Notes: a model not told the origin generated them from the sequence alone. Positions 38,534 to 47,720 are shown, counted from the first letter of the stretch. The stretch: 64,000 bases of DNA from Bacillus spizizenii TU-B-10 (GCF_000227465.1 NC_016047.1:1255001-1319000); one strand, 5' to 3'. Numbers and translations are program-made.

Positions 38534-40372
38534 TTAATGCAAATAGATATTTTGGCGCTGCTCATCTTTTTGCTGAATGTACGAAGTGAGCTCGGCGGTT
38601 AAGTCAGATCTGAGAAAAGGCGTAATCAAGTAGATGCCGTTAAACAGCTCGCATGCCGTATCCAACAGGGAGCGTGCAATCGCAAGGCCTTCCGCTTTTT
38701 GTTTCTCTTTATCCTCGCCGGCGAGGGCCATTTTTTCGCGAATAGAGTCAGATAGCTTAATGCCCGGAATTTCATTGTGGATGAATTCAGCATTTCGGCT
38801 GCTTGTGAGTGGCATAATGCCGATATAGATCGGTGTCTTCAGATGCTTTGTTTCGTTATGGATATCGACAAGCTGCTGCTCGGAATAGACAGGCTGTGAA
38901 ACAAAATAATCGGCGCCGCAATCTATTTTTTTCTCCAGCCGTTTTACCGCTTTATCCAGATGGCGGACATTAGGATTAAATGCGGCGGCGACTGAGAAAT
39001 TCGTTTTCTTGCCAAGCGGTTTTCCAGACAGGGACAGTCCTTCGTTGAATTGTTTGATCAGCCTGATTAAATCAAAGGATGTTAAATCATACACAGACGT
39101 CGCACCCGGAAAATCCCCGATTTTAGAAGGATCGCCAGTAATGGCCAGCACGTCATTCAGCCCTAACGTATCCAGACCCATTAAATGTGACTGCAAGCCG
39201 ATAATATTTCGGTCACGGCATGTAATATGGACAAGAGAGCGCATATCGAGCTGTTGCTTCACAAGGGCGCCGCAGGCAACATTGCTGATCCGCGGAGTAG
39301 CCAGGGAATTGTCAGCGAGGGTCAGGGCGTCGATTCCCGCTTCTTTTAATTCAGCAGCAGCGGACAGAAATTTGTCGAAACTCAATTTTTTCGGCGGGTC
39401 CAGCTCTACGATAATGGAGCGTTTTTCCGCTGCGATCTCATTCAGGCCGGGTTCTGTCCGCTCATGCTGAACAGAAATGAATTCCTTCGCCCGGGTTTTG
39501 ACTTCTTTTTCTGTAATCGGAGCAAGCCCGCCAACCGCTTCTGCCATCGCCTGGATGTGATTCGGCGTGGTGCCGCAGCAACCGCCGATAATCCGCGCGC
39601 CTTGCTTGCGGAATTCTGACGCGCTGTTTTGAAAATACGTGTCGTCTGTTTCATAGACGAGCCGGCCTTCTTCAAGCGAGGGAAGACTGCTGTTCGGATA
39701 AACTGATAAGAACACGTCATCAAAAATCGGCACTTCGCTAAGCGCTTCAATCATGTGATAAGGGCCGAGCCGGCAGTTAATGCCGACGATATCAGCTCCG
39801 AGATCCGCGATCGATCGCAATGCTTCAGAAAGCGGTGTTCCGTCCTGCAGTACGCCTTGCTCATGCATGGAGACATTCAGCATAATCGGAAGGCCAGTCT
39901 CTTTGCGCGCGATTTTTAGCACTTCACGGGCTTCTTCCAAATCATAATACGTTTCTAACAGCAAGCCATCTGGCTCTTCATGCAGCAGCAGGTACAGCTG
40001 CTCGCGAAAGCTGCGTTTGATTTCGTCAAGGCTGTACGCGTTTTTATTAAAGGTACGGATGCCGCCCATCGTCCCCAGCACGTACGCATCGCCTGCTGAA
40101 GCCCGCGCGATTTTTACCGCCTCCTGATTCATTTTTTTGATGTCATCCTCAAGCCCGTGTCTGGATAATTTAATATAATTGGCCCCGTACGTATTTGTTT
40201 GAATGATGTTGGCTCCAGCCTCAACGTACGCTTTATGTATGCGCTGAATTTCCTCCGGCTTTGAAATGTTGAGCTCCTCAAAGCACCTGTCAATACCATA
40301 GGAGTAGAGGAGCGTCCCCATGGCGCCGTCGCCAATTAACACCTGTTTTTGCAAATCTTCTAAAAGTCCCAT
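38534..40372 (-). CDS. yitJ: Bifunctional homocysteine S-methyltransferase / methylenetetrahydrofolate reductase YitJ
   Basis: 612-aa fusion. Residues ~1-300 are a homocysteine methyltransferase ([12 protein letters not shown]; zinc Cys pair in [11 protein letters not shown]). Residues ~310-600 are a MetF-type reductase ([34 protein letters not shown]). It generates 5-methyl-THF and methylates homocysteine, feeding methionine synthesis. AAAGGAGG lies before the ATG. Expression is set by the SAM riboswitch directly upstream. Confidence 0.95.
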   Translation of the reverse strand: MGLLEDLQKQVLIGDGAMGTLLYSYGIDRCFEELNISKPEEIQRIHKAYVEAGANIIQTNTYGANYIKLSRHGLEDDIKKMNQEAVKIARASAGDAYVLGTMGGIRTFNKNAYSLDEIKRSFREQLYLLLHEEPDGLLLETYYDLEEAREVLKIARKETGLPIMLNVSMHEQGVLQDGTPLSEALRSIADLGADIVGINCRLGPYHMIEALSEVPIFDDVFLSVYPNSSLPSLEEGRLVYETDDTYFQNSASEFRKQGARIIGGCCGTTPNHIQAMAEAVGGLAPITEKEVKTRAKEFISVQHERTEPGLNEIAAEKRSIIVELDPPKKLSFDKFLSAAAELKEAGIDALTLADNSLATPRISNVACGALVKQQLDMRSLVHITCRDRNIIGLQSHLMGLDTLGLNDVLAITGDPSKIGDFPGATSVYDLTSFDLIRLIKQFNEGLSLSGKPLGKKTNFSVAAAFNPNVRHLDKAVKRLEKKIDCGADYFVSQPVYSEQQLVDIHNETKHLKTPIYIGIMPLTSSRNAEFIHNEIPGIKLSDSIREKMALAGEDKEKQKAEGLAIARSLLDTACELFNGIYLITPFLRSDLTAELTSYIQQKDEQRQNIYLH

Positions 40373-40420
40373 TGTTTGCCTCCTTTATTCACATTCAGCA
40401 AGGAAAAAAGAGAAATAAAA

Positions 40421-40580
40421 AAAGTCCTCTTAAGAAGAAGACTTTGTCAGTGATTTTGTCTCTTCTTATCTTCCAAGCTGTTCGAGCTTGCTGGATTTAG
40501 CACCTTGGTCATGGCTGATCGCCATTACACCGGTTGCTGAAGCTTCGTCGGGCCAGTCCCTCTGCTTCTCTTGATAAGAA
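40421..40580 (-). promoter_or_regulatory. S-box (SAM-I) riboswitch of yitJ with intrinsic terminator
   Basis: On the minus strand the P1 helix pairs TTCTTATC (40580-40573) with GATAAGAA (40470-40463). The core between them has the S-box features AGAGGGACTGGCCCGACGA, CAGCAACC and the AAGGTGCTAAATCC segment. It is followed by a terminator, AAAGTCTTCTT (40445-40435) pairing with AAGAGGACTTT (40431-40421) and a T-run. High SAM stabilises the aptamer and favours termination before yitJ. Confidence 0.95.
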
Positions 40581-40687
40581 CGGATATAAAATTTTCGTGT
40601 TCAGGAAGTGCCCTAAAGATGCCTGGCATTTTCTCTTTCTCCAAATTTACCGAAAATAAAGACAATAATCAATAGGATTCAGAAAAT

Positions 40688-41179
40688 TTATCTGAAATTT
40701 ATAAATTGAACGTCAATTGGCAGATCCGCGCCCCGCACTGCTGTGATAATCTGCTGCAGGTCATCCTTGTTTTTTCCGGTGACGCGCACTTGATCATCCT
40801 GCACTTGAGACTTTATTTTCAGTCCGGAGTTTTTGATGATGGTATTGATTTTTTTGGCGTTGTCCTTGTCAATGCCTTGAACAAGTTTTGCACGCTGGCG
40901 CACTGTTCCGCCTGACGCGCTTTCAACCTTGCCGTAATCAATGTTTTTTGTCGGCACGTTTCGTTTAATTAATTTACTGACCAGTACATCTTTCAGCTGG
41001 CTTAATTTAAATTCGTCATCAGAAACGAGGACAAGCTCCTCTTTATCTAAAGAAATGTCGCTTTTGCTTCCTTTAAAGTCATAGCGTGTGCTGATTTCTT
41101 TCAGTGCGATTTGAATCGCATTTTGCACTTCGGGCAATTCCACCTTTGATACAATATCAAATGAACTTTCTTTTGCCAT
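40688..41179 (-). CDS. yitK: YajQ-family nucleotide-binding protein YitK
   Basis: 163-aa protein of the YajQ (UPF0234) family, two ferredoxin-like domains. Diagnostic segments are [29 protein letters not shown] and the C-terminal [12 protein letters not shown]. YajQ homologues bind RNA or nucleotides, and one is a cyclic-di-GMP effector; the role here is unproven. GGAGG lies 7 bp before the ATG. Upstream and divergent is yitL. Confidence 0.92.
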   Translation of the reverse strand: MAKESSFDIVSKVELPEVQNAIQIALKEISTRYDFKGSKSDISLDKEELVLVSDDEFKLSQLKDVLVSKLIKRNVPTKNIDYGKVESASGGTVRQRAKLVQGIDKDNAKKINTIIKNSGLKIKSQVQDDQVRVTGKNKDDLQQIITAVRGADLPIDVQFINFR

Positions 41180-41326
41180 ATGAAAACCTCCATAACATTT
41201 AACTTATGTGTTGATTATAGTAGAATAAAGAGAAACTTCCAACAGAACAAAGAATCAATTTGTGATGATTGGAAAAAATGTTAACAGAATCCGCAGAAAA
41301 ATAAGCGGAACAGGAAGGACGATAGC

Positions 41327-42175
41327 ATGAGACCAGGGCAGCAATTAACCTTGAGTATAGATCACCAAACTGACTTCGGTTACTTTTTAACCGACGGAGA
41401 AGATACGATTCTCTTACATAACAGTGAAATAACTGAGGATATCGAAGACAGAGATGAGGTAGAGGTCTTTATATACGTGGACCAGCAGGAAAGACTTGCG
41501 GCCACGATGAAAATTCCGGTCGTCAGCGCTGATGAGTACGGCTGGGTCGAAGTGGTGGATAAAGTGGAAGATATGGGCGTTTTCGTTGATGTCGGCTTAT
41601 CTAAGGATGCGCTTGTTGCAACTGAGCATTTGCCGCCATACGAGGATGTCTGGCCGCAAAAAGGGGATAAGCTCTACTGTATGCTGAAAGTGACGAACCG
41701 GGGGCGCATGTTTGCGAAACCAGCGCCTGAAGATATCATCAGCGAACTGTTTACCGACGCTTCAGAAGATCTGATGAATAAAGAGCTGACAGGTACGGTG
41801 TACAGATTAATCGCAACGGGTTCATTCATCATCACAGACGACGGTATCCGCGGTTTTATCCATCCGTCAGAAAGAAAAGAGGAGCCAAGACTCGGCTCAA
41901 GAATCACGGGACGGGTGATTCAAGTAAAAGAAGACGGTTCAGTCAACATGTCGCTGCTTCCGAGAAAACAGGATGCATTGTCTGTAGATGCCGAGTACAT
42001 TCTGACGTATATGAGAACAAGAAACGGCGCTATGCCGTATGGCGACAAAAGCCAGCCTGACGATATCAGAGAACGTTTTAATATGAGCAAAGCCGCCTTT
42101 AAACGCGCGCTCGGCCATTTGATGAAAAACGGAAAAGTGTATCAGGAAGACGGATGGACATACGAGAAAAAATAG
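41327..42175 (+). CDS. yitL: S1-domain RNA-binding protein YitL (CvfB family)
   Basis: 282-aa protein with three S1-like OB domains (residues ~1-65, 66-135, 145-215; the middle contains VEDMGVFVDVGLSKDALV and the third GSFIITDDGIRGFIHPSER) and a C-terminal winged helix (DDIRERFNMSKAAFKRALGHL). This is the CvfB architecture, in which the S1 repeats and winged helix bind RNA; CvfB affects virulence gene expression in Staphylococcus. AGGAAGGA precedes the ATG. It ends in a terminator. Confidence 0.9.
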   Translation: MRPGQQLTLSIDHQTDFGYFLTDGEDTILLHNSEITEDIEDRDEVEVFIYVDQQERLAATMKIPVVSADEYGWVEVVDKVEDMGVFVDVGLSKDALVATEHLPPYEDVWPQKGDKLYCMLKVTNRGRMFAKPAPEDIISELFTDASEDLMNKELTGTVYRLIATGSFIITDDGIRGFIHPSERKEEPRLGSRITGRVIQVKEDGSVNMSLLPRKQDALSVDAEYILTYMRTRNGAMPYGDKSQPDDIRERFNMSKAAFKRALGHLMKNGKVYQEDGWTYEKK

Positions 42176-42200
42176 AAGGCCGCACAGGCCTTCTATTTTT
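42174..42200 (+). terminator. Terminator after yitL
   Basis: AGAAGGCC (42174-42181) pairs with GGCCTTCT (42187-42194), followed by ATTTTTTA. Confidence 0.85.
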
Positions 42201-42287
42201 TATATAAGAACTTCACAAATAAAATTTTGTTACGTATCATTAGGGGAGACAGAGTGTTTTGTCAGTTAAAAGACAGGGGGAGAGTTC

Positions 42288-42578
42288 GTGGAAATTCGCA
42301 TCGATTTTTTATTGATCTTGATTGCGATGCTTTTCTTTTGGATTGCTTATATGGCAGGAATAAAAAAGCAAACATGGATATTGTCCGGTTTCCGTGAGTC
42401 TCGGATACGTGACAAAGACCGCCTGGCTAGTATTGCGGGATACTTTTTTCTGAATTCAGGGATATTTATTCTTTTAAACGGTTTTATTTCATTTCAGGGA
42501 CAAGATCAGTTGATTCCGCCAATGATTTTGGCATATGGAGCTGGAGTCATCATTTATGTAAATAAAAAATTAATATAA
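42288..42578 (+). CDS. yitR: Small membrane protein YitR (DUF3784-like)
   Basis: 96-aa protein with three predicted membrane segments (residues ~5-22, 44-65, 72-92). The start is GTG? no: the frame opens with GTG at 42288 preceded by GGGGGAGAG at good distance. In strain 168, as I remember it, yitR sits after the YitM-YitO-YitP toxin cluster and before nprB; here it directly follows yitL and precedes yitS. It may be a leftover of that locus or an orphan immunity-like protein. Function unknown. Confidence 0.78.
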   Translation: MEIRIDFLLILIAMLFFWIAYMAGIKKQTWILSGFRESRIRDKDRLASIAGYFFLNSGIFILLNGFISFQGQDQLIPPMILAYGAGVIIYVNKKLI

Positions 42579-42616
42579 AACCTCCAGCATATATCAAATA
42601 TCTGGAGGTTTTTGTT
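42578..42616. terminator. Terminator between yitR and yitS
   Basis: AAACCTCCAG (42578-42587) pairs with CTGGAGGTTT (42602-42611) with an AT-rich loop and flanking T/A tracts, usable by both converging genes. Confidence 0.88.
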
Positions 42617-42619
42617 TGC

Positions 42620-43471
42620 TCACTTTTTCAAAAAGAAAATCGCCAATGTGCCGGGACCGGCGTGTGAGCCGATTGTAGAACCGATTGAATGCATGATGAT
42701 CTCTTTCGGCTTGAACGTATCTTCAATCAAATTTTTCATGTCAATGGCTTTTTCTTCGTTCGCAGCGTAGCTGATCCCCACGGTTTGATTGCCCCAATCA
42801 CCACCGCGTTCTTTCATCAGTTCGATGATCCGTTTGAAAAGTTTTTTCTGTCCGCGAATTTTTTCCAGAGGCACAAGCTTGCCGTCCTCCATCTGAAGCA
42901 GCGGCTTAATATTCAGCAGGCCGCCGACAAAAGCGGATGTTTTGGAGATGCGGCCGCCTCTTGCAAGATATGTGAGGTCATCAACGGTAAAAATGTGCTC
43001 AAGCTGTTCGCAAAAGTTCTTTACAGACGTTTCAATTTCTTGTATTGTATTCCCGTTGATACAGAGATCGGCAGCATGCCGGACAGCCAGGCCGTATCCT
43101 AATGAAGCACATTTGGAATCAATGACCCGTAAATCGAAATCGGGGAATTCCTCCTTCACTTCATTGGCCATCATCACAGCTGTCTGATACGTGCCGGAGA
43201 GGCCTGAGGAAAAGGCAATGTAAAGAGCGGGATCACCTGTTTCGGCATATTGCAAAAACACATTTTTAATCGTTTGCGGTGAGGCTTGGGACGTCTTAGG
43301 CGTTTCTCCATTTTGCATCGCTTCAAATATTTGATCCGCATCAATCGTGACTGCATCTTCGAATTCTTTATCGCTGAGAGAGACTCTGAGCGGAATAAAG
43401 CCAATGCCGTTTTCTTCAAAATAAGAACGAGGCAAATCAGCGGCGCTGTCAGCGATGAGATGAACTGTCAT
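42620..43471 (-). CDS. yitS: DegV-family fatty acid-binding protein YitS
   Basis: 283-aa DegV protein. Motifs are [28 protein letters not shown] (the head-group binding region), [12 protein letters not shown] and [20 protein letters not shown]. DegV (FakB-like) proteins carry fatty acids for phosphorylation by FakA. The ATG at 43471 follows AAGGGAAG; the upstream extension to 43507 is rejected. Divergent from yitT. Confidence 0.9.
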   Translation of the reverse strand: MTVHLIADSAADLPRSYFEENGIGFIPLRVSLSDKEFEDAVTIDADQIFEAMQNGETPKTSQASPQTIKNVFLQYAETGDPALYIAFSSGLSGTYQTAVMMANEVKEEFPDFDLRVIDSKCASLGYGLAVRHAADLCINGNTIQEIETSVKNFCEQLEHIFTVDDLTYLARGGRISKTSAFVGGLLNIKPLLQMEDGKLVPLEKIRGQKKLFKRIIELMKERGGDWGNQTVGISYAANEEKAIDMKNLIEDTFKPKEIIMHSIGSTIGSHAGPGTLAIFFLKK

Positions 43472-43607
43472 ATTGCTTCCCTTCTTTCCGTTATCGCTCG
43501 TTATCATAAGAGTTAAGCCAACTATATCATATTAATTTGCCAAAATCGTGTTCAAATATTTGTTTTAAGGGAAAACATAATAAGAAGAAAGAGCGGAGGA
43601 ACATGCC

Positions 43608-44450
43608 ATGGTACTAGATCAAACAAAAAAATTACTCATCGTCATCATCGGCGCTTTACTCAATGCGGCCGGGCTGAACTTATTTTTGATACCGGCAGAT
43701 GTATATGCCAGCGGATTTACGGGTGTCGCCCAGCTTTTATCAAGCGTCATTGTTCAATATGCCCCCTTTTACATATCGACGGGAACGCTCTTGTTCCTCT
43801 TAAACATTCCGGTCGGTATTTTAGGGTGGCTGAAGGTCGGCAAATCGTTTACGGTGTACAGCATTTTAAGTGTCGCACTTACTACTCTGTTTATGGGGAT
43901 CCTGCCGGAAACAAGCCTGTCACATGACATTTTGCTGAACGCAGTGTTCGGCGGCGTCATTTCCGCAGTCGGTATCGGTTTAACATTAAAATACGGCGCT
44001 TCAACAGGCGGTCTCGATATCGTCGCCATGGTGCTTGCAAAGTGGAAGGATAAACCCGTCGGCACGTATTTCTTCATTCTGAACGGGATTATCATTTTGA
44101 CGGCAGGATTATTGCAAGGTTGGGAGAAAGCATTATATACCCTGGTTACACTGTATGTGACAACGAGGGTGATCGACGCCATTCACACCCGCCATATGAA
44201 GCTCACGGCAATGATCGTGACGAAAAAAGCGGACGAAATCAAAGAAGCCATTTACGGGAAAATGGTGCGCGGCATCACAACTGTTCCGGCCAAAGGAGCC
44301 TTTACGAACGAACAGAAAGAAATGATGATTATCGTCATCACAAGGTACGAATTGTACGATTTAGAGAAGATCGTCAAAGAAGTTGATCCGAAAGCATTTA
44401 CGAACATTGTTCAAACGACAGGGATTTTTGGTTTCTTTAGAAAAGACTGA
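43608..44450 (+). CDS. yitT: YitT-family membrane protein (DUF161 + DUF2179)
   Basis: 280-aa protein with five to six membrane segments in the first ~195 residues (DUF161; LNAAGLNLFLIPADVYASGFTG, LTLKYGASTGGLDIVAM) and a cytoplasmic DUF2179 domain after residue ~200 (MIVTKKADEIKEAI...RGITTVPAKGAFT). The transported or sensed molecule is unknown. GCGGAGGAAC lies before the ATG. It is followed nine bases later by the ipi frame. Confidence 0.9.
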   Translation: MVLDQTKKLLIVIIGALLNAAGLNLFLIPADVYASGFTGVAQLLSSVIVQYAPFYISTGTLLFLLNIPVGILGWLKVGKSFTVYSILSVALTTLFMGILPETSLSHDILLNAVFGGVISAVGIGLTLKYGASTGGLDIVAMVLAKWKDKPVGTYFFILNGIIILTAGLLQGWEKALYTLVTLYVTTRVIDAIHTRHMKLTAMIVTKKADEIKEAIYGKMVRGITTVPAKGAFTNEQKEMMIIVITRYELYDLEKIVKEVDPKAFTNIVQTTGIFGFFRKD

Positions 44451-44468
44451 CGAAAGCAGGTGGAAGTC

Positions 44469-44924
44469 GTGAAACGGCTGCTTGTGATGCTCCTTCCCGT
44501 GCTGCTTTTGATAGGCTGCGGGAAAGATGAGCAGACAGAACCCGATAAGGAGGTATCAGGCGGAATGGAGAATCAAGAGGTTGTTTTATCTGTTGACGCA
44601 ATTCAGGAGCCTGAACAAATCAAGTTTAACATGTCGCTGAAGAACCAAAGCGAACGTGCTGTCGAGTTTCAATTCAGCACAGGACAAAAATTTGAACTTG
44701 TCGTGTATGATTCTGACAACAAAGAAAGATACCGTTATTCGAAAGACAAAATGTTTACGCAGGCTTTTCAAAACCTGACATTGGAACCTGGAGAAACATA
44801 TGATTTCTCTGATGTGTGGAAGGAAGTCCCTGAGCCGGGAACTTACGAGGTAAAGGTAACATTTAAGGGCAGAGCGGAAAATCTCAAGCGGATTCAGGCT
44901 GTTCAGCAATTTGAAGTCAAATAA
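44469..44924 (+). CDS. ipi: Proteinase inhibitor BsuPI (Ipi), with an alternative lipoprotein start
   Basis: The C-terminal 119 residues from the internal ATG at 44565 equal the BsuPI intracellular proteinase inhibitor (NVSLSVDA-like start [16 protein letters not shown], beta-sandwich fold), which inhibits intracellular serine protease. The frame extends upstream to GTG 44469 (151 aa), giving a lysine/arginine start, a hydrophobic run and the lipobox LLIGC. AGGTGG precedes the GTG by 5 bases; AAGGAGG (44547-44553) precedes the internal ATG by 11. Both forms may be made. I give the long form; the short cytosolic form is the one known in 168. Confidence 0.85.
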   Translation: MKRLLVMLLPVLLLIGCGKDEQTEPDKEVSGGMENQEVVLSVDAIQEPEQIKFNMSLKNQSERAVEFQFSTGQKFELVVYDSDNKERYRYSKDKMFTQAFQNLTLEPGETYDFSDVWKEVPEPGTYEVKVTFKGRAENLKRIQAVQQFEVK

Positions 44925-44925
44925 G

Positions 44926-44957
44926 AGGCTATGGCGAATCGCCATAGCCTTTTTTTA
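44926..44957 (+). terminator. Terminator after ipi
   Basis: AGGCTATGGC (44926-44935) pairs with GCCATAGCCT (44941-44950), followed by TTTTTT. Confidence 0.9.
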
Positions 44958-45152
44958 TTGCAGTTTGTCCAGCTGATCCTGAAATTGATGGAGCTGGCGA
45001 CGTTCCGCATCTGTCGAGTTGGCATACGCAGAAGATACGGCATTTTTGGCTCTCAGAATCGCTTGCTCCTGATCGCCTTCCTCAAAGCCGTTTGTCACCA
45101 TAACAGCCTGTTGAACAAATGATTTTGCCTGCTGAAACAGTTCGTTTCTCAT
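44955..45152 (-). CDS. yizC: Small DUF3813-like protein YizC
   Basis: 65-aa acidic helical protein (MRNELFQQAKSFVQQAV..., DQLDKLQ) resembling the short DUF3813 family of Bacillus. It follows a 50-codon frame whose stop is directly adjacent (TAAATG), so its translation is probably coupled. No membrane segment or catalytic motif is seen. Function unknown; symbol by position between ipi and yitU. Confidence 0.7.
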   Translation of the reverse strand: MRNELFQQAKSFVQQAVMVTNGFEEGDQEQAILRAKNAVSSAYANSTDAERRQLHQFQDQLDKLQ

Positions 45153-45305
45153 TTAATATTCAACCTGTCTTTCGGCCGAGTCTCGTGCCGCGGCATGCTG
45201 GTGAGCTTCTTCTAATGTAGACCGATATGGAAATCTTGCGGCGTGTAGCCCGATGGAGTCTTTACCCTGCTGAATAAACCTTCTGGATTTGCTTCGTTTA
45301 CCCAT
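45153..45305 (-). CDS. Small basic hypothetical protein upstream of yizC
   Basis: 50-aa open frame read from ATG 45305, beginning MGKRSKSRRFIQQGKDSIG and ending in a charged His/Ala-rich helix (EEAHQHAAARDSAERQVEY). AAGGGGG lies ~10 bases upstream, and its TAA is immediately followed by the yizC ATG. The Arg/Lys-rich start and contiguity with yizC support a real gene. I do not recognise a family. Nucleic acid contact is possible from composition only. Confidence 0.65.
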   Translation of the reverse strand: MGKRSKSRRFIQQGKDSIGLHAARFPYRSTLEEAHQHAAARDSAERQVEY

Positions 45306-45408
45306 TTTGAGACTGCCCCCTTCCATACTTTGACGAGATGAGTCGTCTTCAATAGTATGGTGGGGCGAAGTAACGTTTATGAGTGGGAAAAATTAATACG
45401 GGTGGTCT

Positions 45409-46221
45409 TTAAAGTGAGAAATATTCTTTTAAAAATCTTGCCACGCCGTCCTCTTCATTTGTAGCCGTTGTCCGGTTGGCAATCTGCTTGACCTCGTCGA
45501 TTCCATTTCCCATCGCAACGCCGCAGCCTGCGAATTCAAGCATTTCCAAATCGTTATCCTCATCTCCGAAAGCAATGATCCGCTCCCTCGGCACACCGTA
45601 ATAATCGCTGATTTTCTGCAGGCCGACCGCTTTATTCATGCCGCTTTTAATAATTTCAATGACATGCCACGGCGCGGCCCATCTTCTATGATCGATCACC
45701 TCGGCATGCACATCCGATAAATAGGAGCGTATGGCCGGTACATCTTCTTCTTTTGCGTGAATGAGCACGGATGTAACATCCTCACCGAGAGTTTCCCGCA
45801 AGTCTCCGACCGTCACATTCGTTGTGTTCATGTTAAAGGCATCAATCAGGTGCTCATCATGGTAATGAAAGTACACGTCGTCAATGACTTCAGCAAGCAC
45901 ATTATGTACGTTATAACTCTCGCTGATCTCCACTAGCTGTTTGACAACATTAAGCGGCAGCGAGGTGTGATACCGTCCCCAGCTGTCGTCCTGCGGATGA
46001 TGGACAAACGCTCCGTTAAAATTGACAATCGGCGTTGTCAGCTTCATCTGATGGTAATACATGGAACTTGAGCGGTACGGCCGGCCCGTTGAGATGCAGA
46101 CATAATGCCCGTCATCTTTTAGGCGCTGTATCGTCCGAAGAGTGTTTTCTGATATGGTTTTGTCATCCTTTAATAAGGTTCCATCTAAATCTAAAGCGAT
46201 TAAATAGGGTTTTGTCTCCAT
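45409..46221 (-). CDS. yitU: HAD phosphatase YitU (Cof-type; 5-amino-6-(5-phosphoribitylamino)uracil phosphatase)
   Basis: 270-aa class IIB HAD hydrolase. The nucleophile motif is LDLDGTLL with Asp11 and Asp13; motif II is CISTGRP, the Lys is in GMNKAVGLQ, and motif IV is AFGDEDNDLEML. YitU of B. subtilis is reported to dephosphorylate the riboflavin precursor ARPP and FMN. GGAGC lies 7 bp before the ATG. It is divergent from yitV. Confidence 0.9.
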   Translation of the reverse strand: METKPYLIALDLDGTLLKDDKTISENTLRTIQRLKDDGHYVCISTGRPYRSSSMYYHQMKLTTPIVNFNGAFVHHPQDDSWGRYHTSLPLNVVKQLVEISESYNVHNVLAEVIDDVYFHYHDEHLIDAFNMNTTNVTVGDLRETLGEDVTSVLIHAKEEDVPAIRSYLSDVHAEVIDHRRWAAPWHVIEIIKSGMNKAVGLQKISDYYGVPRERIIAFGDEDNDLEMLEFAGCGVAMGNGIDEVKQIANRTTATNEEDGVARFLKEYFSL

Positions 46222-46341
46222 GAAAAGCTCCTTTAACCTTAGAATTTGCTTGTTTTGCCTTACTTACAGTGTAGCTTTTTACCATCTTTATTGTCTACAT
46301 GTTACACTTATGATTATGGTTATCCTAAGGAGGGGCACATT

Positions 46342-47109
46342 GTGATTCAAATTGAAAATCAAACCGTTTCCGGTATTCCGTTTTTACATATTGTAAAGGA
46401 AGAGAACAGGCACCGCGCTGTTCCTCTTGTCATCTTTATACATGGTTTTACAAGCGCGAAGGAACATAACCTTCATATTGCTTATCTGCTTGCGGAGAAG
46501 GGCTTTAGAGCCGTTCTGCCGGAGGCTCTGCACCATGGTGAACGGGGAGAAGAAATGGCTGTTGAAGAGCTGGCCGGCCATTTTTGGGACATCGTCCTCA
46601 ACGAGATTGAAGAGATCGGCGTACTCAAAACCCATTTTGAAAAAGAGGGCCTGATAGACAGCGGCCGCATCGGCCTCGCAGGCACATCAATGGGCGGCAT
46701 CACAACACTTGGCGCGTTGACTGCTTATGATTGGATAAAAGCCGGCGTCAGCCTGATGGGAAGTCCGAATTACGTTGAACTGTTTCAGCAGCAGATTGAC
46801 CATATTCAATCTCAGGGCATTGATATTGACGTGCCGGAAGAAAAGGTAGAGGAGTTGATGAAGCGTCTCGAATTGCGGGATCTCAGCCTTCAGCCGGAAA
46901 AACTGCGCCAGCGCCCGCTATTATTTTGGCACGGCGCAAAAGATAAAGTCGTGCCTTACGCGCCGACCCGGAAATTTTATGACACGATCAAATCCTATTA
47001 CAGCGAACAGCCGGAACGCCTCCAATTTATCGGAGATGAACACGCTGACCATAAAGTCCCGCGGACAGCTGTGTTAAAAACGATTGAATGGTTTGATACG
47101 CACTTATAA
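46342..47109 (+). CDS. yitV: Alpha/beta hydrolase (esterase) YitV
   Basis: 255-aa alpha/beta hydrolase. The oxyanion region is IFIHGFTSAKEHNLH; the nucleophile Ser is in LAGTSMGGITTL, the acid in FWHGAKDKVVPYA, and the His in GDEHADHKVP. It belongs to the prolyl-oligopeptidase-like/esterase group (YitV/YhfR type). The start is GTG at 46342 with AAGGAGGGG upstream; a longer frame to 46246 is rejected. The substrate is unknown. Confidence 0.87.
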   Translation: MIQIENQTVSGIPFLHIVKEENRHRAVPLVIFIHGFTSAKEHNLHIAYLLAEKGFRAVLPEALHHGERGEEMAVEELAGHFWDIVLNEIEEIGVLKTHFEKEGLIDSGRIGLAGTSMGGITTLGALTAYDWIKAGVSLMGSPNYVELFQQQIDHIQSQGIDIDVPEEKVEELMKRLELRDLSLQPEKLRQRPLLFWHGAKDKVVPYAPTRKFYDTIKSYYSEQPERLQFIGDEHADHKVPRTAVLKTIEWFDTHL

Positions 47110-47172
47110 AGCACAATGGTGTGAAGAAGGGCTGGATTTACGTTATACTGTAGAAAAAAGGAGTGAGGGAAC

Positions 47173-47481
47173 GTGGAAGAAGCATTAAAAGAAAACATCA
47201 TGGGCGCTCTGGAACAGGTTGTTGATCCTGAGCTGGGCGTTGATATCGTGAATCTTGGTTTGGTATATGATGTTGATATGGATGAAGACGGCTTAACGCA
47301 CGTTACGATGACATTGACATCAATGGGCTGCCCTTTAGCGCCGATTATCGTTGATGAAGTGAAAAAAGCATTAGCGGACATTCCGGAAGTGAAAGAGACG
47401 GAGGTTCACATTGTGTGGAATCCGCCTTGGACAAGAGACAAAATGTCCAGATACGCGAAAATCGCGCTTGGCATTCAATAA
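47173..47481 (+). CDS. yitW: MIP18/SufT-family Fe-S assembly factor YitW
   Basis: 102-aa DUF59/MIP18 domain protein with the family signature VVDPELGVDIVNLGLVYD and the conserved Cys in TSMGCPLAPIIVDEV. SufT-like proteins assist maturation of iron-sulfur enzymes. The start is GTG 8 bp after GGAG(TGAGG). A strong terminator follows at 47495. Confidence 0.92.
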   Translation: MEEALKENIMGALEQVVDPELGVDIVNLGLVYDVDMDEDGLTHVTMTLTSMGCPLAPIIVDEVKKALADIPEVKETEVHIVWNPPWTRDKMSRYAKIALGIQ

Positions 47482-47494
47482 AACAAAACAAAAG

Positions 47495-47527
47495 AGGACA
47501 GCCTTACTGTGAGGCTGTCCTTTTTTA
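47495..47527 (+). terminator. Terminator after yitW
   Basis: AGGACAGCCT (47495-47504) pairs with AGGCTGTCCT (47512-47521), followed by TTTTT. Confidence 0.9.
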
Positions 47528-47549
47528 CAACTGAAAGGAGTGAGGTAAA

Positions 47550-47720
47550 ATGATGTACCTGCTTGCTGTCCTATGCCCGCCTCTTGCTGTTTTGTTTTCG
47601 GGAAAACCGTTTCAGGCATTGCTGAATCTCATATTGACCTGCATCTTTTGGCTGCCGGGCGCGATTCACGCCTGCTTTATCGTCGCCGACCGCCGTGCCG
47701 AAAAACGGGCAAGAAGATAA
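47550..47720 (+). CDS. Pmp3/UPF0057-like small membrane protein
   Basis: 56-aa frame beginning MMYLLAVLCPPLAVLFSGKP with two membrane segments (residues ~3-17 and 22-45), a conserved-looking CPPLAV core between Pro pairs, and a basic tail (RRAEKRARR). This matches the Pmp3/YqaE (UPF0057) family, small proteolipids linked to salt and membrane stress. AAAGGAGTGAGG lies before the ATG. It lies between the yitW terminator and yitY and is probably transcribed on its own or with yitY. Confidence 0.8.
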   Translation: MMYLLAVLCPPLAVLFSGKPFQALLNLILTCIFWLPGAIHACFIVADRRAEKRARR

